From: Serpula lacrymans var. lacrymans S7.9
Lineage: Eukaryota > Basidiomycota > Agaricomycetes > Boletales > Serpulaceae
Assembly: GCF_000218685.1 (NCBI RefSeq)
Contig: NW_006763291.1
Coordinates: 1,201,789-1,265,788 of the forward strand
Reading direction: 5' to 3'
Length of the DNA: 64,000 nucleotides
A program made the translations under genes and the position numbers. The notes under the pieces were generated by a model, which did not search any database, had not been told where the DNA came from, and saw only the letters and a list, made by a program, of their open reading frames with translations. Positions 34,013 through 46,175 of this stretch are shown here, in pieces (position 1 is the stretch's first letter; each line of letters begins with the position of its first letter).

Positions 34013-35808
34013 TCACATCACTAGGAGGGTCACCACAACTACTACGATTGATGACCACGGGGCCCACACAATGGCTCGCGCTCCTGCATTGGCTCTTACA
34101 GCGCATGCACTGCCGCCAGGATTTCCACCTGTACATCACATTACGTGGTTGTCAGCAGCAGTCAAAGACAGCCAGACTCCTCACTTTTTCCTCCAATAAC
34201 AGCACTAGACAACTGCGCAAATCCTACTGAAGGGGGACTCTGTCGAAACACAGAGTAAACATTCCTCTGTTTGGTTTAGCTTGATAATATCGTATGATTT
34301 TTGGATTCTTCACTTACCAAGTAGGGTTCACCTATCACCCAGGAAGGACTGTTAGAATCTGAAGGATTAACATTATTATTACTCCCTGCCAAAGATATGA
34401 TGGCACCGGTGCACATGGCTGAGTTGTTATATTGTGGAATGAGAAGGTCGGTGCTGTCGATCGACCATGCGCTGCTTCCGAACGAGAAAGTGACCTGGAA
34501 ACTAGGGGTGTTGCATGCTGCGTGAAGAACATAGCATTAGGCGTGGCAGAGATTAATAGTTCATACGATAGGATACATACGTAATTGAAAAGATCCATCA
34601 CCTAGGTCATCACCACTTACTTGAGCCCAAATAGCTTGTACCTGCTTTAGAGGACCCATGATATACGGAGACCCGGTGTCTATGGCAGCAAGCGGGTAAG
34701 GCAATGTGATGTTCTTTGATCCAACTGTGATATCTGTATCGGCCAACAAGTGGACTTTTAAGGCACCGAGTATGACCCTCGACGTAAAGTACGTACTGTG
34801 AATTGGGATGGTCCAGTACGTCGATGAACTTGTCAAATTTGTAAATTCGATACATCCTTGGTAAAGACTGGTATTGACGCCTCCCAAAGTTAGCACTCCA
34901 CCTGGATTTGTAAGCGGCTGCACACCGGTAGGACTAGCAGCCTGCTCCAGCACGCGTGCAAGGTAAAACGACATTTCTGCAACTGACAATTGTCCTCTGC
35001 TGACAATAGTTTGCCAGAACGGTGTGGCATTGATGAATGAAAGACCTTGAAAGGCAAAACCCATTAGCCCTGGTAGGACATCACCACCCCCAAGATTAGT
35101 TTGATTCACGAGGACTGAAAATACAATATGTAAGGAGATTTCAAGGCATGATACAATGAAATACACACGGAAACTTTGTTGAGGCACAGTGAAATTGCCC
35201 ATAGACACCGTATCATTGCCAATGGTCCCTGATACGGTCCCAGCTGCGAAGGTAATGGAACCATTGGACGGACTACTGATGGTTTTATAAGTGGAAGAGC
35301 TGGAAGAGTTATATAACGTGACATTGCCACATGCACATGGGGTTGAAGGGAGCCAGAGATCGGCGGATCCAGTATCGAGGAGGACATTGAAATTCTGAGG
35401 TCTGGCAGCTTATGAGGGCGGGAAGGATAATCAGCAATGATATCAACTCTTACGGAGTACCGATACTGATGGCCCCGTAGTAGGTTGGCACAGTTCCGTT
35501 GGCAATCTGAAATCAGGAAATGAGGATTACAAGGGTAGATGAATCAGGCAGCGACTAACTCCAGATATTATTGAGATAGGAGAAGTAATTCCCAAAAATT
35601 CGCCTGTAGCTGAGTATCCATACTTGGCTCGCAGGTATTCCGCCGTCCTTTTGACATCATCTACGCCTTGGGGATAGGATCGCCTGAAAAGTGGGATGTC
35701 AACTGCAGTGGAAGAGTCGGACGACGTCGTGTCCGGAATGAACAGCGCATGAGTTTGCAGAACCAACACAACCAGCAACGTGCAAATGAGCGCTACGGGG
35801 AACATCAT
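34013..35808 (-). CDS. Secreted pepsin-like aspartic protease (family A1), probably GPI- or membrane-anchored
   Basis: Start at 35808 (MMFPVALICTLLVVLVLQ), a clear signal peptide ending about THA. A propeptide follows (RTAEYLRAKYGYSATG). The mature part begins near a YYGAISIGTP-type exon and has the first catalytic motif FNVLLDTGSADLWLPS (about 35360-35395). The second motif is LAAIDTGSPYIMGP (about 34670-34690). GGVLTLGGVNTSLYQG and CTGAI-type elements fit family A1. The last exon encodes a Ser/Ala-rich region and a terminal hydrophobic VVVVVTLLVM followed directly by the stop (34015-34013), which looks like a GPI signal or C-terminal span. About eight introns. Both Asp residues are present, so it is predicted active. 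Confidence 0.9.
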
Positions 35809-36935
35809 CAAACTCGCGGTTATGCATTCTATTATGCATTCTATATTCTGCCCTTTTATACTGCTCGTAGCTCGTAAAGGGAACACGCAACTCTATTCGT
35901 ATCGTATGCGTCCTTCCAGCACGATAACAACACATCCATACGGACTTCGCGTGGTCTACAGGGCGCTTGCCACAGCCGCCATATTCCGGAAACCAATACA
36001 AGTGAAAAGGATCTTGACACAGCAGCAGGTGGACACGTTGTAGGCTAGAAGTAAGATTGCCTGCAGACTGTAATTGAACGGAAGATATTTCGAACCATAT
36101 CGATACAAGATGAGATGCAAGTGTGTATTAGTGGAAAGGCCTCAAAGACGGCAAGAGCACCGAGTAATTATTCTTTCAAGCGCCGAACATGTGAGATTTG
36201 ATTAAGAAACATGAGGGCATACGAAAGTGTCCGTAGGGCCGTGAGGCATCAAGACCAGTGACAGGAAGGCGAGGATGCCTCGGTCCCGAAATGTGAGCGA
36301 AGCTCATTGCATATTGCAGTGAGGCAAACCTGGAATGCTAGTCATATCCGACAGACAAGTATGGAGATCTTGCGCCCAATGTTACAGACCATCAACGCGA
36401 AGTATTTCCACTGGGCGTCTGTTCGACCTGCGACCATGAAAAGACAGCTTCGAGAATGACCATGTTCTGTGACAATAAGAATAAGATGCGATCTGTCATA
36501 ACCATAACTTGAAAGAGCGCCCGTTACGGCGCGACCCATGCTTTGTTCTACGTGTTATCGTCAACGAGGAAAACGGATGGATCAAGGGTTATGCAATAAA
36601 GCAAGGCGTCAAGGAGAATAAGTAGTAATAAAAGTACAGTAACAAATGAAATATCACTCAGGCTTGTCGCCGTCCATATCAGAGTCCGACGCCGGTCAAG
36701 CCGTCCATCATCCACGGTTTCATGCGATCATAGTAACTCCGCCATCGTAACGTCTCTAATTGATCTGTTCTCTTTCTTCACTGTATTAACATCATCTACA
36801 TTTCTTTGACAGCCTATCTTATCGTTGCATGTTTGTACAAGTCTAGCCATTTCTATGTGAGCCCGCTTCATTTTTTGTCTCTATCTTGCAGCTCACTACA
36901 CTGTCCAGACTGCGCAAACTTGCCCCTTTACCATC
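35809..36935. other. Divergent intergenic region, nothing recognised
   Basis: Promoter region for the protease (-) and F-box gene (+). No ORF worth keeping. Confidence 0.5.
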
Positions 36936-38597
36936 ATGCCGAGGGTCGATCTGAACTCTCTTCCTAACGAACTATGGCTTGCTGTCTTTGAATCATTGAC
37001 CAATCCTGGTGACCTCTGTCGCGTTGTGCGTACTTGCCAAAGGTTTCATGACCTCGCCATCCGCGTCCTTTACAGGCACATCGTTTGGGACGACCCTCGT
37101 TGGTTTGCCACCAACTTTCCTTATTTGCTTCAACATCCAGAGATAAACAGTGTTCCCCGTTCACTCACTCTGGGGATATCCCAGATTCAGTACAATGGGT
37201 CCCACGTTGAGCAAATGGAGAATATCAGAGCTATTGTCGATGTTCACGGTGATCTCCGCCAACCAGGACCCGCAATGAATCACGGTGTCAACTTCGAAGA
37301 GGACTACCTGAGTATGGTGAGATCTCGCCGCGAACCCATTTTCGTTGCCTCTGTTGCACTGTACTCCATCGTACGCGATTGCATCAATGCATTTTCCATG
37401 CTGGTGGAGCTCAACTTTAAGAACGTCTTACTTCCTAACGATTTGTATCAAATGATACACCAATTCTCGCGCCTGCGTAGGCTTCAGATTGACCATTGTA
37501 CACTCCCATTGAGTCCGACCCTTATACCTTCGCACCGCAATTTGCCTATCACCGAACTCACTCTTCTGGGTCTGCGCGGCAACAGAGAAGCGAAGGTTCT
37601 TTCTTTGGCTACAGCGCAAAATCTTCGTGTCCTTCGCTTTGACTGGACCGCAGCCGTCTTCAGGATATTCACGGACAACTCTGTTAAGGACCCTGTGCCT
37701 CCTCACCTTGAGATAATCGACGCCAAGTTTCCCCCTCACAAACGTTGGCCTTCTAATCCAGCGGATGCGGAGGAGAGCTTCATCCAGCCCTTCAAGTCAT
37801 TTTTGGCTATGTGCCCTTTTGTCACTCGTTTGCACATTAGAAACCACTTCCCCGCCTTCTCAATGACACCCGATATCCTTCCTCGACTCACGTACTACCA
37901 AGGACCGCTTTCCACAGTGGCTACAGTCTCTGTGGGTCGTCCAGTTGTAGCTCTTGATATCCGCGATCCCTCTGGCTCACTTCGCAACTTGACCAATGGT
38001 TTACAAGCCGTATCAGCGAATCAGCCCGAATTAGAAGAACTGTGCATTTTCTTATATCAATGGGACGATGAAATTCTATATGCGATTACCCATCATTTTA
38101 CCAACCTGCGAAAAATTCAAATCAGATATTTCAGAGGTACTCCTTCAGAGGTATGGCCTATGAGTATCATTCTTGAAAACTGCGCCGCTGATGCTAGCAA
38201 CCTATAGGATATCATACTCGGAATGGGCTCAAGGTTCTTTTTTTCCTTACCCCAATTGCATACTGCACATATCTTCAAAACTCTTTGTGACGCCGACGAG
38301 CGTCAGAATATGCCGACGCACCATTTTCACCATCATCATATCGTTCTTATTGAGCCGGTCCCTGAAACGGATGAAGATAATGAAGGTGACTATGAAATGT
38401 CTAATAGTCATAATTCCACAGATGGAGAAGAGGAAAACGAACTGAAGTCCTTGATATTGGCTTGGAATCGTTATTGCCCTTCCATTCGGGAGATTCAATT
38501 ATTGCCTGGATTCGTATGGAGGCGATCAAACGAGAAAGATGAGTGGTGCAAGCGAAGGTACAAAATGGCGGAAAATCAAAGAGATTACAACGTCTGA
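36936..38597 (+). CDS. F-box protein
   Basis: Start ATG at 36936. Residues 5-45 form an F-box: LNSLPNELWLAVFESLTNPG, LCRVVRTCQRFHDLAIRVLY. The rest is a leucine-rich, LRR-like region (LVELNFKNVLLP, RLRRLQIDHCTLPL, NLRVLRFDW). One intron (about 38151-38206) connects GTPSE to DIILGMGSRFFF; the C-terminal exon ends at 38597 and includes an acidic stretch. F-box proteins link substrates to SCF ubiquitin ligases through Skp1; the target is unknown. Families of these are expanded in Agaricomycetes. Confidence 0.88.
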
Positions 38598-38934
38598 GGT
38601 TCCATATCTTCCGTGTCCGCACAAAAATCGGTGTTCGCTACTATTTTCTTGAAGAAAACCCAAAAGATGTACTTATACAGGAAATGTAAGTTAACGTACG
38701 TTGTACAGTAGTATTTATATTTCTCGACATTGGTCTGTCTGTACGAATCCTGATAGAAAGGTTGACGCCCCACTGCCACCGGCCGTACTGACTTCCATAA
38801 ATGGTAAGATCGGTTATACTAACGGTCTTCGTCAGCCCAGCAAGCCCTTGTCGAGCTACTGTGATCAGCGTAGGACAACAGACTTTGATTCTGATCTTAA
38901 ACCACCTCGAACTTGTCAGTGTCTCCGTGATGCC
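38598..38934. other. Short intergenic region
   Basis: The frame of the next gene stays open upstream to 38701, so its N-terminus could extend into this region. Confidence 0.4.
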
Positions 38935-40462
38935 ATGGAATGCAAGAACTGTGAACTGAGACAGAGACAATTTTACTGTGAAAATTGCCTGAGAGCCCAG
39001 TAAGTTTTTCATTCCAGCAACCAAACATTACTCATGCAAGAAGCCTTCCAGTCTTCGTGATTTCCGCCTTCAAACACAGCATTTTACTTCAGACCGTGAT
39101 GAGCAGGTCGCGAAAGCATCGAAAGCTCTACTTGCTGTTGAACCTGCTCGTCTTATCAGGGCTACATTAGCGAGGTCACAGGAAAGAGTAGAAGAATTGT
39201 TGGATGGTTTAGCAAAACTCAAGCGCGACAATGAATCCAGTACGTTATCCAGCTTGTCTTACTGACTTGACTACTCAAAGTCACCATTTCTTTGTAGAAC
39301 GTGATGCTCTTCGCTCTATGCGCGAGAATCTGGCCACCCGTAGGCGTACGCTTTCCGCAGCCAAGCTCTTACCTACTCCGCCACTTGAATACTCCACCGC
39401 TAAAGAAACTCAGGAGTTGATGGCCCTGTCAAACACACTGTCAAGGGCTCGGTCTGGCTTAGTCCAAGAGCTTGTGGAAGTGTTCAATGTTGTAGAAGTG
39501 GGTGGACGACCACCAATTGGAGGGAGAGCTGGGACCAAAGGGGAGTGGACAATTGGTGATTTGATACTGCCAGTCCCTGGTGATATTCGACGCAAGATTT
39601 CTTCCTCTCTTTTCTATTTGAAGTCTCACAATCTGCGCTGTAGGATACCCCCCAGATCATATCAATGCGGTTATCACACACACAGTTCATTTTCTGGGTC
39701 TTCTGACATTTTATCTTGGAATTAAATTACCTTTTGAGATACAATGGAGCGGGAAACGCTTCGGTGTCGGACAACCATGGATTGGAGCTTGTAAAGGGAC
39801 AGAGTCAGGGAGTTGGGCGAAGTTCGTTAATGAGCTCTCGTTTATTCACACTCGTACTAATTTCTTATTGCTTAGATGGTCTGCCAAACATCCACTTCAT
39901 TTATCCTCGTCAAATTTATCGTCATCGCCGTCCTCCTCCCCTTCTCCTTCTTCACCACCCTCGCCAACTACACCCCTCCCCGCATCTATATCAGACTCCT
40001 ACACAGAAACAAGTCCATCTTCGCAAAAGTCATTCACAACAGCTTTCGCGATGCTTTTATATAATGTTTGCTATCTTGCCCACACGCAATCTGTAGAGAT
40101 ACCCCTCTCTCAAGCTGGCGATGTTTTGAGTAATTTATGGGCTGTCTGCTGTAGTCCGGATTTAGGACGGCGAGTGGTTTGAATTGAATTCAAGCCAGCA
40201 TTATTCTTACCTACTAGATTTTTATTCTAGACGATCCCACGAAACGACGCCTCTTCTTGCTCCCCCAACGCCTACCTCCTTTCAACTAGATTTCGCGCAA
40301 TTATTACAGGCTACTACCGCAAGTCCTGCTTCACGACCTCGGGGAAGAGGTCCAGGAGCTCGTCAGTCTCCCATAGTACGTTCTCCTCGCAGGCAGGAAC
40401 GTATTCCGGAGGAGGAGGAAGGTTGGGATTTGGTCGATGATGTAGGCGACGGATTTGGTTAG
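38935..40462 (+). CDS. ATG14: Atg14/UVRAG-family autophagy protein
   Basis: Subunit of class III PI3-kinase complexes that direct autophagosome formation or endosomal sorting. The chosen start gives MECKNCELRQRQFYCENCLR, with the paired CxxC motifs typical of Atg14. After an intron come LRDFRLQTQHF and a coiled coil (VEELLDGLAKLKRD, RDALRSMRENLATRRRTL). Later exons encode NVVEVGGRPP, GEWTIGDLILPVPGDIRR, then after an intron PPDHINAVITHTVHFLGLLT and LPFEIQWSGKRFGVG, all conserved in the family. A Ser/Pro-rich insertion is encoded near 39890-40010. The C-terminus is RIPEEEEGWDLVDD. About six introns. The CxxC pairs favour Atg14 over Vps38, but basidiomycete members are hard to separate. Confidence 0.85.
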
Positions 40463-41350
40463 AGTATCAGATATGTCGGCCACCTCATTATCTTCTTTTG
40501 TCCCGGGCCGATGTCTTGGTTTCTTTTGTAGCGATAATAACGATCACTGTATTTATTTTAGACATCATAGAAATCGAGGCACGACATGTCAAGAGCAATG
40601 GCTTCGGAGTAGCTCTTTAGCATCATGTGTTCTGCACCTACGTCAACGTTTCAGCCGGCTATCAGTAAGAAAATGGACTAGGTTGTTGCTCCCGTAAACT
40701 AGGTATGTTTGATAGGCACTTTTATATCATGCAACATACTGAAAGCAGGTATCGGCTGCGCGGAGTGTGGTGTGTCTCCATTTTCGTATCATGAATCCTG
40801 CGAGCTCGGGACACTGTTTAGCCATAAGCATTCTTCTTTATCATCATTCTGAGTTCTGAGTGCAATTACGACACAAGAAGCTATTGCGGTAAGCCCGGAC
40901 CTGTTTTGCCATCGCCATTGAGTTAAAGCCTGATGCAAGCTGCTTACAGGAGCACAGAAAATCGCGGAGGCCCGCTATTAGTTGAAACTTGATTCATTCG
41001 ATAGCTACGGGCGAGCCTCCAACAAATCAACGTTCAGTCATGATAGCAAATGTGAGGATTTTATTTTCTCGAGAACGGACTGGCCTGACCCCCTATTCCC
41101 CTCAATAAAGCACCTGACGATGTCATTGACTTTTCTCACGTGATCGTCCAGGCATGGTCGGAACACGTCGCGTCGGGCGGCCGTCTCGTGTGAAACGGAA
41201 GTGAAGACAAGCAGCTGACCCAAAGTATGCAACTAAGTGGGGCCAGAGACATGACAGTACTCCTGTCTTATGACCTTGCAGTCATTGCTGGGATTTATAT
41301 CAAGCTGACCACAGTATTCTGGAACGTTGCTCCATCATTCATCATTCACC
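40463..41350. other. Intergenic, nothing recognised
   Basis: 3' flank of the autophagy gene and promoter of the dehydrogenase. No convincing ORF. Confidence 0.5.
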
Positions 41351-43368
41351 ATGCGCGCAGTTGTATACGATAAACCATTCACTGTTTCAGTCCAGGAAGT
41401 AGAAAAACCAAAAATCACACATCCTGATGATATCATTGTGAAAGGTGAGTCTTCATGTGCTAGACGATAGTCGGCATGATGTAACCGAACTTTGCATATT
41501 GATAGTTACCACAACATGCATTTGTGGCAGGTCAAGAACGTTAATACTGTTCCATGGTCGTGTTGCTCATGATGATACAAATCCAGTGACTTGCATATGT
41601 ACGAAGGACGTACTGGCGCGCAGCCAGGTATTGTCTTTGGCCATGAAAAGTACGCTCAAGTCGAGCAACCATTGATTCATTAACGCTAACTGTCACTCGT
41701 GCTCCGTAGCATGGGAATCGTTGATGTACGCCGCACTCCTTGAGAGTTCTACTCCATTTTGATTTGATCCCATATAGGAGGTTGGCAATGGCGTTGAGGT
41801 AGTGTTATCTACTCAACAGAGCAATGAAACATGAAATTCACCATGCACTAGCTTCTCAAGAAGGGAGACCGCGTTGTTATGCCTTTCAACGTAGCTTGTG
41901 GTCGTTGTTTGAACTGCGAAGAAGGTAAGTCTGCATTTTGTACGCACGTAAATCCAGGATTTGTGAGTAATTTTATCATACCAATGACACGTGCTAAAAC
42001 CAATTATTATAGGCAGGAGGGTATGTTTCTCTTCGTATGTTAAGTATGCACAGCTGAAACCACTACGCACCCTTCAGAGCATATGGGTCAGTCATATGAC
42101 TACTTGTAAGTTAATGACTAAAATGTTTCCTAGTTATGTTGCCATGGGACCCTATCAAGGAGGGCAAGCTGTATGTATTAAGGTTGACATACTCCCATTA
42201 TTTCACTTGTTTTAACATGTCATCACCAGGAATATGTAAAAGTTCCCTTTGCCGATTTTAACGCGCTCAAACTGCCGCCTGGAAAAGAGCATGAAGAAGA
42301 CTTTGCCTTGCTGGCGGATATCTTCCCTACAGTGCGATACTTCCAGTTCTTCTGTCTTTCTGGTACTAATGCACAAGCAGGGATGGCATGGTGTCGAGCT
42401 GTCGGTAAGTATTCCATCACCGAAGACGCTCTGATGAATACTCATTCCCACTCCCGTATGCTATCATTTTAGGGTTTTCGACCTGGAGAATCCGTTGTGG
42501 TTTTTGGTGCAGGTCCTGTCGGCCTTATGGCAGGTTACTCAGCCGTATTACGCGGAGCATCGGAAGTATATGTAGTAGACCGAGTCCCTGAACGCCTTCA
42601 GAAGGCGAAGGAAATCGGCTGTATCCCAATTGACTTCTCGAAGAGTGATGCGGTGGAACAAATCAAAGCCTTAAGAGGAGGGTAGGTTTTTCTGACCTCT
42701 TACGTTTCAAAAGTCTTTTAAAATCTACCTTAGGAGGGAAGTAGACCGCGGCGTTGATGGTGTGTCCTTCCATTTTCAAAAAATTCCTCATCGCTGCCAG
42801 CTCATGTGCAATTAGCTGTCGGATACCAAGCTACTAGTGCTGACGGAAAGAGCGAGAAGCCAAATGCGGTGCTCGAAGCGTTGATCGCAGTTGTGCGACC
42901 TACTGGCGGTCTAGGTATCCCTGGGTTATATGTTCCCAGCGACCCTGGTGCTCCTGACTCTGCATCTGCTAAGTGGGTCATGTTTATTTGTTTATGTTAC
43001 AGTCGCTGATCATTGGATCCTCAGGGGTTATATTTCCTTCCCGTTCGGTGAGCTTACATTTTCTTGCTATTAGGAAAGGTGGCTTGACCTAATCATAATG
43101 CAGGCAAACTATTCGAGAAGGGGCTGAGTATTGGTACTGGTCAATGCAATGTCAAGGTGGCTACACCATGTTGGATTTTCTTATCTAGAAAATAACCTAT
43201 GATCTCCCTTAGTCATACAACCGATACTTGCGTGATCTCATCATTGCAGGAAAGGCGAAGCCTTCATTCGTGGTCTCTCATAACTTATCATTGGAAGACG
43301 CTACTAGTGCGTACGAGAAGTTCGACAAGAGGATCGATGGATACACCAAAGTTTTGTTACATCCCTGA
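41351..43368 (+). CDS. Glutathione-independent formaldehyde dehydrogenase (zinc alcohol dehydrogenase family)
   Basis: Zinc- and NAD-dependent oxidoreductase expected to oxidise formaldehyde without glutathione. Start ATG at 41351 (MRAVVYDKPFTVSVQEVEKP). Spliced landmarks: CICGSDLHMYEGRTGAQPG (catalytic-zinc Cys and His), IVFGHENMGIV, GDRVVMPFNVACGRCLNCEE (structural-zinc Cys cluster), MGPYQGGQAEYVKVPFADF, LADIFPTGWHGVEL, VVVFGAGPVGLMAGYSA (nucleotide-binding Gly motif), GVDAVGYQA, and a C-terminal SFVVSHNLSLEDATSAYEKF. About twelve short introns, many exons under 60 bp. Length about 400 residues, usual for the family. Stop TGA at 43366-43368. Confidence 0.9.
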
Positions 43369-43643
43369 AAGCTATGATTTGAGATTTTTCATAGATTGGA
43401 AAGACTTTTCATTGATTTTGTAATCCGAGCGTATCTCTACCGACCAATGTCATACTATTTCTTTTCATACGAGCCCGTGAAATAATCTGAATATATACCG
43501 CAATTTATTGCTAACGACGACTCCCAAGTTGTTGCACGAACTCGAATATAGCAAATTTGCACAGCCACAATTTCCATCCACAATATTTTAAGTTCCACCA
43601 GGCGGACGCGGACTGTTCAAAGTTCCAAGTTGCTAGATATCGG

Positions 43644-44532
43644 ATGCTGCCAACCTCCCCACGACCCGATAGCTTAAAAGAAAAGGAAGATGGTCACAGT
43701 TATATGAAGAAACCAATAAGCGCTACACAGTCTATTCCTTCGTGGTTGCCAATATCTCTGGTACGTGTGCAGATATAATTTTATAGTATATAACATACTC
43801 ACCAAGTTTGCCAGCTTGCTGTGACGAGTGCAGCACTCGTGGTCCCTGTTGTACTCCTGCGTCGACATAGAAAGAATACTGCTACTACAAGTGCTCTACA
43901 ACAGGCATCTGCTCCCCCTCGAAGGAGTGCAGCTATTCCCAACGAGTTCGCCAAGTTCAGGCCCGCTCAAACGTCGAAATTTCCACCAGGTCCTTTAACT
44001 AAGGCTCCAGTGGAAATTGACCGACACCCCAGCAATGACAATAATGGAGATTTTTTCAACGCCCCCTTATATACATTGAAAGCATTCAGTATCGCTACAG
44101 CCCTTGTCAGCCTCGGTGCAGCAACATCGATATGGGGAGTGAAGACATTCTTAGGGGTCCATGACGTGAGTGCCTCTGGCCTATCCAGCCTCCCGCTTTT
44201 CCGACAATAAGAATTTCTAGACCAAAGAGTTCGCAGATCAAATGCGTAACACCCTTCTCACCAAAATGCCCGTCCTATCATCCAGGATTCATCGGGCATT
44301 CTCTTCTGAAAACGTCGGTTCCACAACGTCTCATGCCAACGATTCCAGCCGTGTAGAAGTGGAGTGGAATTGGCCTGACGCAGAAAATCGATTAAAAGAG
44401 GCTTTCGATAAAGGAGGATTTTCCGGTTGGGCACAGGCTGCCTTGTTAGAAGTTGAAGCCGAAGGTCGTTTTGAGCAAGCAAAACGACACATAGGCAAAG
44501 ATGCGGATAATCATACCACAGCCTCTGCTTAA
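43644..44532 (+). CDS. Two-span membrane protein, TMEM242-like
   Basis: Start ATG at 43644 (MLPTSPRPDSLKEKEDG). A first hydrophobic segment spans an intron (about 43762-43815): LPISL joined to LAVTSAALVVPVVLL, then RRHRKN. A second is LYTLKAFSIATALVSLGAATS followed by IWGVKTFLGVHD. An intron (about 44166-44219) leads to TKEFADQMRNTLLTKMP and a hydrophilic C-terminus with EWNWPDAENRLKEAFDKGG. The second half fits the TMEM242 family (inner mitochondrial membrane assembly factor in animals); in fungi the role is inferred. Confidence 0.7.
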
Positions 44533-44833
44533 GAATATATTTCCAAATATCCAGCACTGATGTCCATGAATATGGATTTACTAACCCTCAACAGATTTAA
44601 ATACTAGTGCTAAACATACCGTACGGGGACAACTTAATGCTTTGCAATAGATTCTGCAGAATGTTCTGCAGTCAGGGGTGTTTGGATGGTAGTTCCATAA
44701 CGGAAGGCATGACGCATGGTATGTTCATGTTGTAGGCATAAAAAATGCAAAGGGAAAAGATAGGGAAAACATGCAGCGACACGACATCCAAGCGCCGGAT
44801 ACCCCCTCAGATTTTGTTCCTCCGCACCTAAAC
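44533..44833. other. Convergent intergenic region
   Basis: Short 3' flanks of two convergent genes; nothing else seen. Confidence 0.5.
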
Positions 44834-45577
44834 TCATGCCTTGGTAGCCTTGGCCAAAGCCTTCCTCACAACGTCCCTACGCTGCTTCTTCAACAACATG
44901 ACCGTAAACCGCTGGAAGTCGTTGAGCGACCGTCTCGTCTCCATAGCAGCCCTCTTCTTCGCCCATGATGAGTTTTCCCATTTGGTAATAGTGGCTTCCT
45001 TCTCCAACTGCTTCTTCACAACACCTGAACCAGCTCCACGAGGCAGTCCCTTCAAGGCGAGAGGGGTGAGGGTAAGGTGGCGGTAAGGGAAGGCCTGACG
45101 GGGCACGCCAGTGGTGGGACCATCGATGATTGCCTGTAGACACGTAGGTATATGCCTGACGCCCCGAGGTCAGATAACGAAACTCACTCGGTTGTGGTCG
45201 ATGATTTCAGCAATAACAGCAACCTTGCCGGCGTAAGGTCCACTTTTAAGGAGGACAACTGCGACCATATAAGCGACATGCATGATGACTCAACGAATGC
45301 ACCATACCTCGTCCAACCTCAACGAAACGCTTGAAATTTGATTGCTGCGAGAGATAAGTTGATTTTAGTATTCATTCCAAGTACCGGTGTGGAGATTATG
45401 TCGCAAATCGCAGCCTTTCCATTCAATCTTCCGCCAATACTACGAAGACCCCATCTAAAATTTGGTTTTGCCATCCAGCCAAAACACCTCTTTCTCGATT
45501 ACAAAAAAATCCATGGATAACACGATCCTGTGCAGATCGTATGTCTTTCCAGCAGATAAATAGCCACTCACACTCAT
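44834..45577 (-). CDS. RPL14: 60S ribosomal protein eL14
   Basis: Large-subunit ribosomal protein. The coding part is split into a 6-nt first exon (ATGAGT, 45572-45577) followed by a GTGAGT donor; then QSNFKRFVEVGR; then VVLLKSGPYAGKVAVIAEII and DHNR; then AIIDGPTTGVPRQAFPYRHL and the C-terminal exon with KWENSSWAKKRAAMETRRSL, NDFQRFTVMLLKKQRRDVVR and TGA at 44836-44834. Length about 140 residues, normal for eL14. The tiny first exon was chosen because it restores MSQSNFKRFVEVGR, which fits the family N-terminus exactly. Confidence 0.93.
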
Positions 45578-46175
45578 TAGGATTTTCTTGAGGGGTGCCG
45601 GACGTCGTCTTCTATGTCGGTCGATACCTTAGGCGAAAGTGAGTTTCGTCGGAGTTTGACGCGGGCTTGTCGCAGCACGTGGCTCCATGTGACCCCGACT
45701 TCGGGTTAGGAAAGGTCTCCGCGCTAATGATGACTTTCTCGAAGGCTATGTTCAGACCTTGCGAAGAAGGTTTATACGTCGTGTATACGATCCCCATCCT
45801 CCTGTTCTTATAGTCAAGCTCGCAAAGGCCGTGCCATAACTCTGCGAATAGTGAAACACAAATCTCCATTTCAACAGGACGGATGCTTCGACACCAAAGG
45901 ATATTTCAACTTAGGTACTATGCTCGACCGTGGGCCAGACTACGCAGACAAATTGTATCTTTGTACAGATTATGACTTACGAGGGCCTCTGGATTGTGCG
46001 TATTTGTGCTGAAACGCGTAAAGCATCGATAACTGAGGTGGGTCCATATGGACCTTACAAATCACAACATGTAACATTCAACAATTTGGGTATAGTATGT
46101 CTATAGTACATATCTACAGATAACGAACATCCATGATGTGGCAGTTATAGTACATGCGCCTATTTGGCAAGGGGA
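45578..46175. other. Intergenic, nothing recognised
   Basis: Promoter region of the ribosomal protein gene and 3' flank of the next F-box-like gene. Confidence 0.5.
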
